A stretch of DNA of 64,000 nt, from the NCBI GenBank assembly GCA_017306245.1, contig JAFKIY010000002.1:271412-335411 (forward strand). The letters run 5' to 3'. This document shows positions 8,140 through 17,510 of the stretch, in pieces. Positions within the stretch are counted from its first letter, which is position 1. The number at the start of each line of letters is the position of its first letter. The notes below the pieces were generated by a model. The model saw only the letters and a program-made list of their open reading frames with translations, was not told the DNA's origin and did not search any database. This stretch comes from Micrococcales bacterium. GTDB taxonomy: Bacteria; Actinomycetota; Actinomycetes; Actinomycetales; Microbacteriaceae. Position numbers and translations under genes: made by a program.

Positions 8140-9843
8140 ATGCAATCCACCACATTGAGCCCAGCATCACGTGCCGCGGCCCTCGCGCGCATGGGAAGCG
8201 AGCAATTTGACATCCTCGTGGTTGGTGGGGGCGTCGTCGGCGCCGGGATTGCACTGGATGCAGCGAGCCGTGGACTGTCTGTGGCTATCGTCGAGGGGCG
8301 GGACTGGGCATCAGGGACATCCAGCCGCTCGAGCAAGCTCATTCATGGGGGACTGCGGTACCTGGAGATGCTTGACTTCCGGCTTGTCTTCGAGGCGCTG
8401 GCGGAAAGGGGGCGTCTCCTGAACACGATCGCTCCGCACCTCGTGCGACCTGTGACGTTTCTCTACCCACTTCAGCACCACGTTTGGGAGCGCCTGTATA
8501 TCGGTGCGGGAATTCTTCTCTACGACATGCTCGCGCTCCTCAGCGGCACTCGTCGGGGATTGTCGTGGCACAAACACCTCACTCGGCGCGGCGCCAGAAC
8601 GGAACTGCCTGGGTTGGCGCCAAAGGCTCTCGTGGGCGCAATCAGATATTCCGACGCGCAAGTCGATGACGCACGCCACACGTTGACGGTGGTGCGCACT
8701 GCCGTCGGACTTGGGGCTGCGGCCGCGAATCGGGCAAGCGTCGTCAGTCTCGAGAGAGAAGGCGATACTGTTAGCGGTGCCGTGGTGGTCGACTTGGAAA
8801 CAGGTGAACAACGAACGGTGCGGGCCATCCACACGATCGTTGCCGGCGGTGTCTGGACGGACGAGTTGGAGGAACTCGGTGGGACCAATCCCGGTCTCGA
8901 AGTCACGGCTTCCAAAGGTGCGCACATCGTGGTCGAACGAGACCGGATCCCCGGGTCGAGCGGCATCATTCTTCGTACTGAGAAGAGCGTGCTCTTCGTC
9001 ATCCCCTGGGGCGGCCACTGGATCATCGGCACTACGGACACTCCGTGGAGTTTCGGGAAGGCACACCCGTCAGTAAGTGCCCACGATGTTGACTACATTC
9101 TGGAACACGTCAATCAGGTTCTCGATCAACCGCTCGGTGTCGACGACGTTCAGGGTGTCTTCGCGGGATTGCGTCCGCTCGTCAGCGGAAATGCGAAGCA
9201 AACGACTCGTCTGTCCCGCGAGCACCACATCGATCAGCCGCTGGAAAATTTGACCGTCATCGCCGGCGGAAAGTACACGACGTACCGCGTCATGGCGAAG
9301 GATGCCGTCGACGCAGCCGTTCGAGGCGCTCGAGCCCCGGTGCCGAATTCGAGAACGGCCTCGCTCCCGTTGGATGGCGCTGATGGGTTTCGCGCGCTGT
9401 GGGGCGAGCGCCACCAGCTTTCCGAACGCTATGGGGTACCGGTAACACGGTTTGAGTCTCTGCTGCGGCGGTATGGATCTCGCACCAGTGAAATCTTCGA
9501 TCTGATCGCCGAGGATCGCGCGCTGGCCGAGCCGTTGCCCAGCAACAATGAACATCTGGCGGCCGAAGTGGTCTATGCCGTAATGCACGAGGGTGCGATG
9601 CACCTCGACGATGTGCTCACGAGACGCACCCGCCTGTCTATCGAATCATGGGATCGTGGTGTCGAGTCTGCCAGGGTGGCGGCAGCCCTGATGGCGCCGC
9701 TTCTGGGGTGGGATGCCAAGCATCAGGCTCGCGAAGTTGACGTGTATCGTGCACGGGTCAAGGCAGAACTCGCGGCGCAGCGCGAACCAGACGACCGTGC
9801 GTCAGAGGATGCGCGGTTGAAGGCACCGGAAATCGTGCGATAG
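8140..9843 (+). CDS. glpD: FAD-dependent glycerol-3-phosphate dehydrogenase
   Basis: The 567-residue protein oxidises glycerol-3-phosphate to dihydroxyacetone phosphate and passes electrons to the quinone pool at the membrane. The FAD-binding Rossmann motif DILVVGGGVVGAGIALD is at about residues 24-40. The family signatures GTSSRSSKLIHGGLRYLE and the C-terminal dehydrogenase domain are present, and the length is typical of actinobacterial GlpD. A GGAGAAAAGC ribosome binding site precedes the ATG. With glpK it completes glycerol catabolism; its control is presumably shared with glpK, modified by the hairpin just upstream. Confidence 0.93.
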   Translation: MQSTTLSPASRAAALARMGSEQFDILVVGGGVVGAGIALDAASRGLSVAIVEGRDWASGTSSRSSKLIHGGLRYLEMLDFRLVFEALAERGRLLNTIAPHLVRPVTFLYPLQHHVWERLYIGAGILLYDMLALLSGTRRGLSWHKHLTRRGARTELPGLAPKALVGAIRYSDAQVDDARHTLTVVRTAVGLGAAAANRASVVSLEREGDTVSGAVVVDLETGEQRTVRAIHTIVAGGVWTDELEELGGTNPGLEVTASKGAHIVVERDRIPGSSGIILRTEKSVLFVIPWGGHWIIGTTDTPWSFGKAHPSVSAHDVDYILEHVNQVLDQPLGVDDVQGVFAGLRPLVSGNAKQTTRLSREHHIDQPLENLTVIAGGKYTTYRVMAKDAVDAAVRGARAPVPNSRTASLPLDGADGFRALWGERHQLSERYGVPVTRFESLLRRYGSRTSEIFDLIAEDRALAEPLPSNNEHLAAEVVYAVMHEGAMHLDDVLTRRTRLSIESWDRGVESARVAAALMAPLLGWDAKHQAREVDVYRARVKAELAAQREPDDRASEDARLKAPEIVR

Positions 9844-9853
9844 CGGCAGCCCG

Positions 9854-10363
9854 TCACAGTGCGACATCGCTGCCAAGTTCCGCGACCGGCCGCAGCCGGA
9901 ACAGCCGAACAACCCTGCCTGACTCGCGCTCGTAGGAGCGGTACCCAGGCCACTGCGCCTCGATGAGCGCCCAGGCCGCATCCCGCTCGCCATCCGGAAT
10001 CAGCGTGGCATGCACGGCGAGGCGCTTCCCAGCCGCCGTGATTTCCGCATCCGGGTTCGCGAGCAGGTTGTAGGTCCAGCCCGGATGCCGCTCCCGCGCA
10101 AAGCTCGTGCCGGCGACGATTGCGTTACCGAACCCGTCGGGCGTGTACATGAGTTCGTTCGCGCGGATCTCGCCGGTTTTGGCGCCCCTTGTATAGAGGG
10201 TCAGCGAGTGGACGAGAAGGCTGCTCACCTGCACGCGGCCGCCGCTCAACCCCTTGACCAGCAGCTCGACCGGCGGGAGAAGGCGCGGTCCGAGCCAACG
10301 GAACGCGCGCGTTCGGGTGAGGGGCGCGACGACCGACCGCACCAAGTGAACGACAGAACTCAT
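9854..10363 (-). CDS. Deazaflavin (F420)-dependent oxidoreductase of the nitroreductase (DUF385) family
   Basis: This 169-residue split-barrel protein has the family sequence LYTRGAKTGEIRANELMY followed by HPGWTYNLLANP, both typical of Ddn-like F420-dependent reductases. The N-terminal helix (SSVVHLVRSVVAPLTRTRAFRWL) is the usual membrane-associating segment. The start overlaps the stop of the upstream hexosaminidase gene by ATGA, so the two are translationally coupled. The reader frame extends upstream, but that extension is shadow sequence inside the hexosaminidase gene. The natural substrate is unknown. Confidence 0.83.
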   Translation of the reverse strand: MSSVVHLVRSVVAPLTRTRAFRWLGPRLLPPVELLVKGLSGGRVQVSSLLVHSLTLYTRGAKTGEIRANELMYTPDGFGNAIVAGTSFARERHPGWTYNLLANPDAEITAAGKRLAVHATLIPDGERDAAWALIEAQWPGYRSYERESGRVVRLFRLRPVAELGSDVAL

Positions 10364-11955
10364 GGAACCGCTTTCAGCCAGGGCACCCCGGGGGTGCGTT
10401 TGAACCCTATGCCCTGGGAGTCGAGGTAGGTGCCGAACGTGGCGAGCCGCGCGGCGAAATCGTCGAAGTTCCGGGCATCCTGCTGCATCCACCCCACCTC
10501 GGCGATCGCCACGATGCGCGGGAAAGCCATGTACTCGATGTCTGCGCGGGATTGCACAGTTTCCGTCCACAGCGGGGCTTCCACGCCGAGGATCGTGTTT
10601 GGGTCCCGGTCGGGAAACACCGCCGCGGGATCCCAGCCGTATGCTTCCTGGATGGTCAGGGGCGCTTGTGCCCACTCGGTGCCGATGTCTTCGCTCAGGT
10701 CATATTTTTGGTCGAGGTAGGCGACGTTCGACGGAGACATGATCAGTTGGCCGCCGTTCTTGAGAAGGTTACCCGTGAGCACCCAGGAACCGCCTCGGGG
10801 CGTGATGTAGTCCCAGTACTGGCCGATCGTCCCCTTCGGCAGGTCGGTGGCCCATCCGATGTCATGCCAGCCGATCACGGTCTTGCCTGCGGAGGCGGCG
10901 ATGCCGCTCGCCCGATTGATGAACGCCTTATAGTCCTTCAGGCTGGTGGCGCTCGACTCGTCCCCGCCGATGTGGATCCACGGCCCCGGCGTGAGGGCGG
11001 CGAGCTGCGTGATCACATCCTCGATGAAGCGCCACGTCACGTCCTTCCCGACGCACAGGGATGAGAATCCGACACTCATGCCGAAATACAGCGACCGTGC
11101 CCGCCCGTCGCAGTTCAGCTCGGCGTACGACGCGAGTGCCGCGTTCGTGTGCCCCGGCATGTCGATTTCGGGCACGATCGTGATGTACCGGGATGCCGCA
11201 TACTTGACGATCTCGCGATAGTCGGCCTGCGTGAAGTAGCCGCCGGCGCCGCCGCCGACCTGCCGTGAACCGCCGATCTCCGTCAGGCGCGGCCATCCTT
11301 TGATCGCGATCCGCCAGCCCTGATCGTCGGAGAGGTGCAGATGCAGCACATTCATTTTCAGTTGCGCAATATCGTCGATGTACCTCTTGACCATGGACAC
11401 GGGGAAGAAATGCCGGGCGACGTCCAGCATTGCGCCGCGATAGGTGTAGCGGGGGTAGTCGGTGATCGTGGTCGAGGCGATCCCGTAGCGGGTTGTCGTT
11501 GCAGTTTTCGGCGGAAGCAATTGGCGCAGGGTCTGGACGCCGTCGAAGAGTCCGGATGCCTCGTTCGCGGCGATCCAGATCTGGTCGGGCGTCACGCGCA
11601 GGTCATATCCGCCCGGAGTATGGCCCGGCTCCACGATCAGGACGATGTTCCCGCGCCCGGACAAGGGAAGGGAAAGTCCGGTCATCGGCCTCAACAGGTT
11701 GACGAGGTATTCGGCCACCGGGGCGGCCGCGCCACGACCATCGACGGCGCTGTGCTCATCGAGGGTGAACGTCCCCTCGCCGGGAATGCGGGACACCGGG
11801 GACGGGATGACCGTCCGCGCGAGGGATGTCGCCGTCGCCTCAACGGGTGGTGAGCCCGCGGTCACCGCGGTGTTCACGGCGCCATTCGCGGTGCTCGCGC
11901 CCGCGAGCGCAATCGCGAGCAGGACGTACCAGGGGGTGCGTCGAAGCAGTGCCAT
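10360..11955 (-). CDS. Secreted beta-N-acetylhexosaminidase (GH20)
   Basis: The 531-residue protein has an N-terminal signal peptide (hydrophobic stretch WYVLLAIALAGAS at about 9-21), an N-terminal alpha/beta domain (about 45-170) and a GH20 catalytic barrel. The adjacent Asp-Glu pair of the substrate-assisted mechanism appears in HIGGDESS (D332, E333). Substrate-contact sequences LHLSDDQGWR and YWDYITPRGG also fit. It removes terminal GlcNAc or GalNAc from chitin-type or glycan oligosaccharides outside the cell. The downstream oxidoreductase gene overlaps by four bases. Confidence 0.9.
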   Translation of the reverse strand: MALLRRTPWYVLLAIALAGASTANGAVNTAVTAGSPPVEATATSLARTVIPSPVSRIPGEGTFTLDEHSAVDGRGAAAPVAEYLVNLLRPMTGLSLPLSGRGNIVLIVEPGHTPGGYDLRVTPDQIWIAANEASGLFDGVQTLRQLLPPKTATTTRYGIASTTITDYPRYTYRGAMLDVARHFFPVSMVKRYIDDIAQLKMNVLHLHLSDDQGWRIAIKGWPRLTEIGGSRQVGGGAGGYFTQADYREIVKYAASRYITIVPEIDMPGHTNAALASYAELNCDGRARSLYFGMSVGFSSLCVGKDVTWRFIEDVITQLAALTPGPWIHIGGDESSATSLKDYKAFINRASGIAASAGKTVIGWHDIGWATDLPKGTIGQYWDYITPRGGSWVLTGNLLKNGGQLIMSPSNVAYLDQKYDLSEDIGTEWAQAPLTIQEAYGWDPAAVFPDRDPNTILGVEAPLWTETVQSRADIEYMAFPRIVAIAEVGWMQQDARNFDDFAARLATFGTYLDSQGIGFKRTPGVPWLKAVP

Positions 11956-12177
11956 GATTGCGTCCTCACGCCGTCGGGCGGCGCCACGTGGTTGGAAGTT
12001 CTGTCGAGACTATCGCCCTTCAACCCGGGTTCGCTGCCGCGATTCCGGGCACTACATGGCGATCCCGTCACCGCACTGGGAGGCGGCTGGCGAACCCGGC
12101 ACGGCGGGGGCGTTGAGCGTAACGTGAAACAGAAGAGCGTCGGGAGGCGCACTGAGAGTGCGGATCGGGAGGTGACG

Positions 12178-13089
12178 ATGCGGGCGATGGTGAAGGCGCT
12201 CGTCGCCGCAGTCGGCTTTGTCGCCGTCGGCCTGGCGGGCATTGTCGTGCTCATGTTCGCCGAGAGCCTGTGGGCGCGGCAGCGAAGAATGCCGGAACCG
12301 GTGTCCCCGGTAGAGGTGCGCTCGGGGATCTTCGGCGGCGACGCTGGCGGCGAACCGCTGGAGCTGGCGATTCTCGGCGACTCGCTCGCGGTCGGTTACG
12401 GGGCGGATGACCCTGACTGCGCGGTCGGCGTGCTTCTGGCCGAAGGTCTTGCGGCGGCTTCCGGACGGCCGGTGCAGTTGCGCAATGTCGCCGTGGTGGG
12501 GGCCGAATCCAGAGACCTCGCCGACCAGATTCCATGCCTGTGCTATCCGGGGGTTCACCTCGAAGTGGTGGTGATCATCGTGGGCGGCAATGAGATCCTG
12601 CACCTGCACAGGATCGGGTCGTCGGTGCAGTATTTGGCCGAGGCGGTGCGATTCCTTCGCCGACGTGGGTGTGAAGTGGTCGTCGCGACCTGCCCGGACG
12701 TGGGCACGGTGAGGATCTTCGCTCAACCGCTGCGGTTTCTCGCCCACGTGCTCAGCCGGGTGCTGGCCACAGCTCAGACCATCGTCGTGCTTCGCGCCGG
12801 CGGTCGCACCGTGTCCATGGCGGACGAGCTGGGGCCGCTTTTCCGAACGAATCCCAACGCCATGTTCTCCGCCGATCAGGTTCACCCCTCCTCTCTGGGT
12901 TACGCTCGCGCGGCCGCGACGATTCTCCCGAGCGTGTGCGCGGCGGCCGGGTACTGGACGGGTCAGAAACGGAACATCCCGCACCGGATCTACCGCCCGG
13001 ATCTCCGCATCCACCGCCTGGCCTGGCTGGCGTTTAGGACCGTCCGGCATGCGGGTGCGGAAGTGCGGCCCGCGGGCGTGGAGTCTTGA
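12178..13089 (+). CDS. SGNH/GDSL-type hydrolase with N-terminal membrane anchor
   Basis: The 303-residue protein has one N-terminal transmembrane segment (about residues 8-28) followed by an SGNH esterase domain. Block I is AILGDSLAVGYG with nucleophile S69, block III contains GGNE, and block V contains DQVHPSSLGY with the catalytic Asp and His. An upstream in-frame ATG at 11992 exists, but ATG 12178 has a strong GGGAGGTG site and gives a clean anchor. It would be an extracytoplasmic lipase, esterase or deacylase. The gene is divergent from the hexosaminidase. The 222-bp gap (11956-12177) shows no further gene. Confidence 0.85.
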   Translation: MRAMVKALVAAVGFVAVGLAGIVVLMFAESLWARQRRMPEPVSPVEVRSGIFGGDAGGEPLELAILGDSLAVGYGADDPDCAVGVLLAEGLAAASGRPVQLRNVAVVGAESRDLADQIPCLCYPGVHLEVVVIIVGGNEILHLHRIGSSVQYLAEAVRFLRRRGCEVVVATCPDVGTVRIFAQPLRFLAHVLSRVLATAQTIVVLRAGGRTVSMADELGPLFRTNPNAMFSADQVHPSSLGYARAAATILPSVCAAAGYWTGQKRNIPHRIYRPDLRIHRLAWLAFRTVRHAGAEVRPAGVES

Positions 13090-13119
13090 CGCGACGCGGG
13101 CGGCGTGCGCGATATGCTT

Positions 13120-13197
13120 GCCGCATCGCGACTGGCGTTCGGGTGGATCACCACCGGGGAGCGATGACCAAGCGAATCGGCCGTACGCCTGGGCCGT
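13120..13197 (+). promoter_or_regulatory. ZTP riboswitch (pfl motif)
   Basis: The leader contains the conserved blocks of the pfl/ZTP aptamer in order: GCGACTGGCG (from 13128), GGTGGATCACCACCGGGGAG (from 13142) and, after a variable linker, CGCCTGGGC (13186-13194). ZTP riboswitches sense ZMP/ZTP, which builds up when 10-formyl-tetrahydrofolate is short, and switch on one-carbon genes. Downstream genes glyA and folD are classic targets. A weak hairpin (CGGATA 13201-13206 / TATCCG 13217-13222) between aptamer and start codon may belong to the expression platform. Confidence 0.88.
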
Positions 13198-13260
13198 AAG
13201 CGGATACCGTTATAGATATCCGATGAGCCCAGCGTCTGTCATACACCGAGGAGCCAGCCC

Positions 13261-14547
13261 GTGTCCGATCGCCTTCCATCCACGTTCACTGATCCGCTGT
13301 CCAGTGTTGACCCGGAGATCGCGGCTGTTCTCCAGCAGGAGCTCGGCCGTCAGCGCGACTACCTTGAAATGATCGCGAGCGAAAACTTCGTGCCGCGCGC
13401 CGTGCTCGAATCGGCGGGATCCGTGCTCACCAACAAATATGCCGAGGGGTATCCGGGGCGTCGCTACTACGGCGGATGCGAGTTCGTCGACATCGCCGAG
13501 CAGCTCGCGATCGACCGGGCGAAGGCGCTGTTCGGAGCGGAATACGCGAACGTGCAGCCGCACTCCGGAGCCACCGCGAACGCGGCAGTCCTCTCCGCGA
13601 TCGCAGAGCCGGGCGACACCATCCTGGGCCTCGAGCTGGCCCACGGCGGCCACCTCACCCACGGCATGAAACTGAACTTCTCCGGCAAGCTCTACAACGT
13701 CGCCAGCTACGGGGTCGACCCGAAGTCGTTCCTCATCGACATGAATGTGGTGCGCGAGAAAGCCCTCGAACACAAGCCGAAGGTCATCATCGCGGGATGG
13801 TCCGCGTACCCTCGCGAGCTCGACTTCCCGGCGTTCCGCGCCATCGCGGATGAGGTGGGCGCGAAACTCTGGGTCGACATGGCGCACTTCGCCGGACTCG
13901 TCGCCGCCGGCCTGCACCCGAGCCCCGTGCCGCACGCGGATGTCGTCTCCAGCACGGTGCACAAAACATTGGCCGGACCGCGCTCCGGGTTCATCCTGAG
14001 CCGCGACCAGGAGCTCGCCAAGAAACTGAATTCCAACGTCTTCCCCGGCCAGCAGGGCGGACCCCTCATGCACATCATCGCCGCGAAGGCCACGGCGTTC
14101 CTCCTCGCCGGCAGCGAAGAATTCAAGGACCGCCAGGAGCGCACGGTGCGCGGTGCGAAAATCCTCGCCGAGCGGCTCATGGCCGACGATGCCAAAGCGA
14201 ACGGGGTGGATGTTCTCACCGGAGGCACGGACGTGCACCTCGTGCTCGCCGATTTGCGCGACTCGCCGCTCGACGGAAAGCAGGCGGAAGACATCCTCCA
14301 CGACGTTGCCATCACCGTGAACCGCAACGCTGTGCCGTTCGACCCGCGACCGCCGATGGTCACCTCCGGGCTTCGGATCGGAACACCTGCCCTCGCCACC
14401 CGCGGTTTCGACGACACGGAGTTCACCGAGGTCGCCGATGTGATCGCGGCGGCGCTGCAGCCGAACCCGGATGTCGCGGCCCTCCGGGCACGGGTGAAGA
14501 AGCTCGCCGACGCGTTCCCGCTCTACCCCGGCCTGGAGTCCTGGTGA
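13261..14547 (+). CDS. glyA: Serine hydroxymethyltransferase
   Basis: The 428-residue PLP enzyme interconverts serine plus tetrahydrofolate with glycine plus 5,10-methylene-tetrahydrofolate. The signature [11 protein letters not shown] lies near the N-terminus, [15 protein letters not shown] follows, and the PLP lysine is K235 in [13 protein letters not shown]. Length and order are typical. The GTG start has a GAGGAG site just upstream. The ZTP riboswitch in the leader should raise expression when formyl-folate is short, together with folD just downstream. Confidence 0.96.
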   Translation: MSDRLPSTFTDPLSSVDPEIAAVLQQELGRQRDYLEMIASENFVPRAVLESAGSVLTNKYAEGYPGRRYYGGCEFVDIAEQLAIDRAKALFGAEYANVQPHSGATANAAVLSAIAEPGDTILGLELAHGGHLTHGMKLNFSGKLYNVASYGVDPKSFLIDMNVVREKALEHKPKVIIAGWSAYPRELDFPAFRAIADEVGAKLWVDMAHFAGLVAAGLHPSPVPHADVVSSTVHKTLAGPRSGFILSRDQELAKKLNSNVFPGQQGGPLMHIIAAKATAFLLAGSEEFKDRQERTVRGAKILAERLMADDAKANGVDVLTGGTDVHLVLADLRDSPLDGKQAEDILHDVAITVNRNAVPFDPRPPMVTSGLRIGTPALATRGFDDTEFTEVADVIAAALQPNPDVAALRARVKKLADAFPLYPGLESW

Positions 14548-14554
14548 TTTGTGA

Positions 14555-14673
14555 CTTTCATCATTCAGGAGGGTATGGGGTTGTTGGGGGTAAAAGGAAT
14601 GGTGGGAGTCACGAGGCACGCGAGTGCCACCTCAAGTTTCACTTCTGCCACACAAGGTCCTGAATGATGAAAG
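14555..14673. repeat. 119-bp unit with 16-bp terminal inverted repeats across the folD start
   Basis: CTTTCATCATTCAGGA (14555-14570) is exactly repeated in inverse as TCCTGAATGATGAAAG (14658-14673), with 87 bases between. The right arm contains the folD start codon (14664). The left arm overlaps a 17-mer, TCATCATTCAGGAGGGT (14558-14574), that recurs at 42323-42339. It may be a small palindromic mobile unit, or a long-range RNA hairpin that hides the folD start. No target duplication was recognised. Confidence 0.6.
14575..14667 (+). CDS. Possible 30-residue leader ORF coupled to folD
   Basis: An ATG at 14575 follows AGGAGGGT closely (spacing shorter than ideal) and opens a 30-codon frame whose TGA stop overlaps the folD ATG as ATGATG. 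If translated, ribosomes would unwind the inverted repeat and reinitiate at folD. The peptide ([15 protein letters not shown] and onward) resembles no family I know. It may be chance sequence inside a repeat. Confidence 0.3.
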   Translation: MGLLGVKGMVGVTRHASATSSFTSATQGPE

Positions 14674-15548
14674 CAAGAGTGCTGGACGGGCGGGCGACGG
14701 CGGCGGCGATCAAAGCGGAACTGGCTGAGCGGGTCGCCGTGCTTCGCGCTGCAGGAGTCACTCCCGGGCTCGGCACGGTTCTCGTCGGGGACGACCCGGC
14801 GTCGCGCCAGTACGTCGCGGGGAAGCACCGCGACTGTGCGGAGGTCGGCATCAACTCGATCCGCCGTGATCTTACCGCCGACACCACCCAGGCGGAGCTG
14901 GAAACCGTGCTTGACGAGCTCAACGCGGATCCGGCGGTCACCGGGTACCTCGTGCAATTGCCGCTGCCTCCGCACATCGACACGGATGCCATCCTCGAGC
15001 GGGTTTCACCGCACAAGGATGCCGACGGGCTCCACCCGACGAATCTCGGTCGGCTCCTGCTGAATGTGAGCCAGCCGATCGGCTCGCCGCTGCCGTGCAC
15101 GCCGCGCGGCGTCATCGAACTTGTCGAACGCCACGGGATCGCCTGGTCCGGACGCAACGTCGTCGTGGTCGGCCGGGGCGTCACGGTGGGCCGCGCCATC
15201 GGGCCGCTGCTCACCCGCCGCGAATACAACGCCACCGTCACGCTCACCCACACGGGCACCGTCGATCTCGCCGACCACCTGCGGAGGGCGGATGTCATCG
15301 TCGCTGCCGCCGGCGTCGCCGGCATCGTCACGGCGGACAACGTCAAGCCGGGCGCGATCGTCCTGGATGTGGGCGTGAGCCGTGTGATGGACGGCGGGCA
15401 GAGCCGCATCGCGGGCGACGTCGCACCAGGGGTGGCGGATGTCGCCGGCTGGGTGTCGCCCAACCCCGGCGGCGTCGGTCCGATGACGCGCGCGATGCTT
15501 CTGACAAACGTTGTCGACCTCGCGGAGCGCAGCTACTCTCCGGCGTAG
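14664..15548 (+). CDS. folD: Bifunctional methylene-THF dehydrogenase/methenyl-THF cyclohydrolase
   Basis: The 294-residue protein converts 5,10-methylene-THF to 10-formyl-THF using NADP. The signature [14 protein letters not shown] carries the catalytic lysine, VQLPLPPH follows, and the Rossmann part [14 protein letters not shown] and C-terminal [14 protein letters not shown] are intact. The start is within the right arm of an inverted repeat and has only a weak AAGG site, so translation may depend on coupling. It follows glyA by 116 bp and probably shares its ZTP riboswitch-controlled transcript. Its stop overlaps the convergent lipoprotein gene by 16 bases. Confidence 0.94.
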   Translation: MMKARVLDGRATAAAIKAELAERVAVLRAAGVTPGLGTVLVGDDPASRQYVAGKHRDCAEVGINSIRRDLTADTTQAELETVLDELNADPAVTGYLVQLPLPPHIDTDAILERVSPHKDADGLHPTNLGRLLLNVSQPIGSPLPCTPRGVIELVERHGIAWSGRNVVVVGRGVTVGRAIGPLLTRREYNATVTLTHTGTVDLADHLRRADVIVAAAGVAGIVTADNVKPGAIVLDVGVSRVMDGGQSRIAGDVAPGVADVAGWVSPNPGGVGPMTRAMLLTNVVDLAERSYSPA

Positions 15549-16297
15549 CCGATCATGCAGGAGATTCCGTCACCGGCTTGGCTTACATCCCAGCCGGGGA
15601 CCTTGTCGAGGTTGTTCTTCATGCCCACCTCGGTGATAGTGGCTCTGCACGCCTCGATGGTCGCTCCCGAGTTCGGGTCGACGGCGAACCCGTAGCGTCC
15701 GAAATGCCACTGGTTCAGGTCCGGGACGCCGTCAGAGTTTTCGAAATCCGCGACCCCGCTCGCATTTCCGGACTTGGACCATTCGAAACCGTTGAAGCAC
15801 GCGTGGCCGCCGACGGACGGTGAAATACCCTCCCCGGATGCTCCCTGAGCGAAGTACGGGCTGCCGAAAATCAACTTGATGGGGGAGGCGAACGTCAGAT
15901 CCGGGGTCGACGACGCGAGGGCAATGCGCAGAAGGGAGCTGCCATTGTCGGCGAGGTACTGTTCGGTGATCGGCTGAACCCCGGTACCTTCCCCGCACAC
16001 GCTCAGAAACTGGGCGCGGATGTCCGCAGCCGCCTTATCTGTGCTGGCCAGTGGCGCGTGCGCCGCCATCGAGATGCCAATGGTCCGGCCATCCACCGCA
16101 CGCACGTTCGCGGTGATCGTGAACAGGATGTCGGCGGTCGTGTCGGCGCTCGGCTCCGGCGTCGGGGTCGGCGTTTCGGTTGCCGGTGCGGACACCGACG
16201 GGGCCGGTGCAGGTTCGGTCGCGCACCCGGTCATTCCGGCGACGAGCGCGAGGGCGGCGGTCGAGACGACCGCGAACCTGAGAACGGGGACCCCCAC
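15533..16297 (-). CDS. Putative lipoprotein of unknown function
   Basis: The 254-residue product begins with a lipoprotein signal ([21 protein letters not shown], lipid-anchored cysteine C25) and then a Pro/Thr/Ser-rich linker (about 28-50), as expected for a membrane-tethered extracellular domain. GTG 16297 has AAGGAG six bases upstream and is preferred to the longer frame. The body contains several cysteines (SVCGEG, HACFNG, IEACRA, ISCMIG) that may form disulfides. No family recognised. It follows galK by 37 bp on the same strand. Confidence 0.72.
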   Translation of the reverse strand: MGVPVLRFAVVSTAALALVAGMTGCATEPAPAPSVSAPATETPTPTPEPSADTTADILFTITANVRAVDGRTIGISMAAHAPLASTDKAAADIRAQFLSVCGEGTGVQPITEQYLADNGSSLLRIALASSTPDLTFASPIKLIFGSPYFAQGASGEGISPSVGGHACFNGFEWSKSGNASGVADFENSDGVPDLNQWHFGRYGFAVDPNSGATIEACRATITEVGMKNNLDKVPGWDVSQAGDGISCMIGYAGE

Positions 16298-16334
16298 AGT
16301 CAACTCCTTTTTGGCGTTACTGCACCAGCGTGAT

Positions 16335-17510
16335 TCACGTGTCCCGCCGGGCACCGACGGAGGCGTTAACCCTGAAAATATCAGGTTGGCTATATCCATG
16401 TTCGGCAAACGCCCCATCGATAGCAACTCGTAACAGTGAATCCTCAGTTTCGGGCAGGAGGGCGATCGCGGCCCCGCCGAAACCCCCGCCGGTCATCCGC
16501 GCGCCGAGCGCTCCGCAGCCCAGAGCGGTCTCCACCGCGAGGTCGAGCTCGGGCGTTGACACCTCGAAATCGTCCCGCAAGGAGCGGTGCGATGCGGTGA
16601 GAATGTCGCCGATCGCGCCCGGCCCCTCCTGGGAAAGCAGCCGCACGGTGTCGAGCACGCGCCGATTCTCGGTGACGACGTGCCGCGCTCGCCGGAACGT
16701 CACCTCGTCGAGGACTTCCTTCGCGTGCGGGAGCCCGTCGAGGTCCAGGTCGCGCAGGGAGGGGATCCCCAGAGTTCTCGCCGCGAGTTCGCAGGATGCG
16801 CGCCGGTCCCGGTACCCGCCATCGGCCAGATTGTGGGCGGTGGCGGTGTCGATGACGATGAGGGAAAGCCCGGCATCGGCCAGTCCGAGCCTCACCGGGC
16901 GGGACTCCAGCGACCGGCAATCAAGGAACACGGCGGCGCCCTCCTCGCCGAACAGCGACGCGGTCTGGTCCATGATCCCGGTGGGTGCGCCGACGGCTGT
17001 GTTTTCCGCGAGCTGCCCGGCCCGGGCAAGCGCCTTTCGGTTCAGTCCGAGCTGCCAGACGTCGTTCAGGGCGACGGCCACGGCGCACTCGATGGCGGCC
17101 GACGACGACAGTCCGGCACCCACCGGCACGTCGGAGTCGAGGAAAATGTCGACGCCGGGCACCGCGCCGAGGTCGGCACCCCGCTCGCCCAGCTCCGATT
17201 CACCGAGCGCCCAGGCGACGCCCAGCGGGTACGCCGACCAGCCGCGGAGCGCCTCCGGTGCCAGGTTGGCGAGGTCGAGTTCGACGAGTTCGTCGGCGAA
17301 ACCGCTCGCGACGCGCAGTATCCGGTCGTCGCGCACCGCGACCGCGGCGACGGTGCGTCGGTCGATGGCGAATGGGAGCACGAATCCGTCGTTGTAGTCG
17401 GTGTGTTCGCCGATCAGGTTCACGCGTCCGGGTCCAGACCACAGCCCGTCAGGTTCCCGGTCGAACAGGTCGCGGAATGCCGCACGCGCGTCGTCGCGGA
17501 TGTCGGTCAC
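16335..17510 (-). CDS. galK: Galactokinase
   Basis: This 391-residue GHMP kinase makes galactose-1-phosphate from galactose and ATP. The galactokinase signature GRVNLIGEHTDYNDGFVLP is at residues 28-46, the ATP loop VPVGAGLSSSAAIE at about 130, and the third motif GARMTGGGFGGAAI near the C-terminus. The GTG start overlaps the galT stop (GTGA, 17507-17510), so galT and galK are translationally coupled. With galM they provide three Leloir steps; galE is not in this window. Confidence 0.94.
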   Translation of the reverse strand: MTDIRDDARAAFRDLFDREPDGLWSGPGRVNLIGEHTDYNDGFVLPFAIDRRTVAAVAVRDDRILRVASGFADELVELDLANLAPEALRGWSAYPLGVAWALGESELGERGADLGAVPGVDIFLDSDVPVGAGLSSSAAIECAVAVALNDVWQLGLNRKALARAGQLAENTAVGAPTGIMDQTASLFGEEGAAVFLDCRSLESRPVRLGLADAGLSLIVIDTATAHNLADGGYRDRRASCELAARTLGIPSLRDLDLDGLPHAKEVLDEVTFRRARHVVTENRRVLDTVRLLSQEGPGAIGDILTASHRSLRDDFEVSTPELDLAVETALGCGALGARMTGGGFGGAAIALLPETEDSLLRVAIDGAFAEHGYSQPDIFRVNASVGARRDT

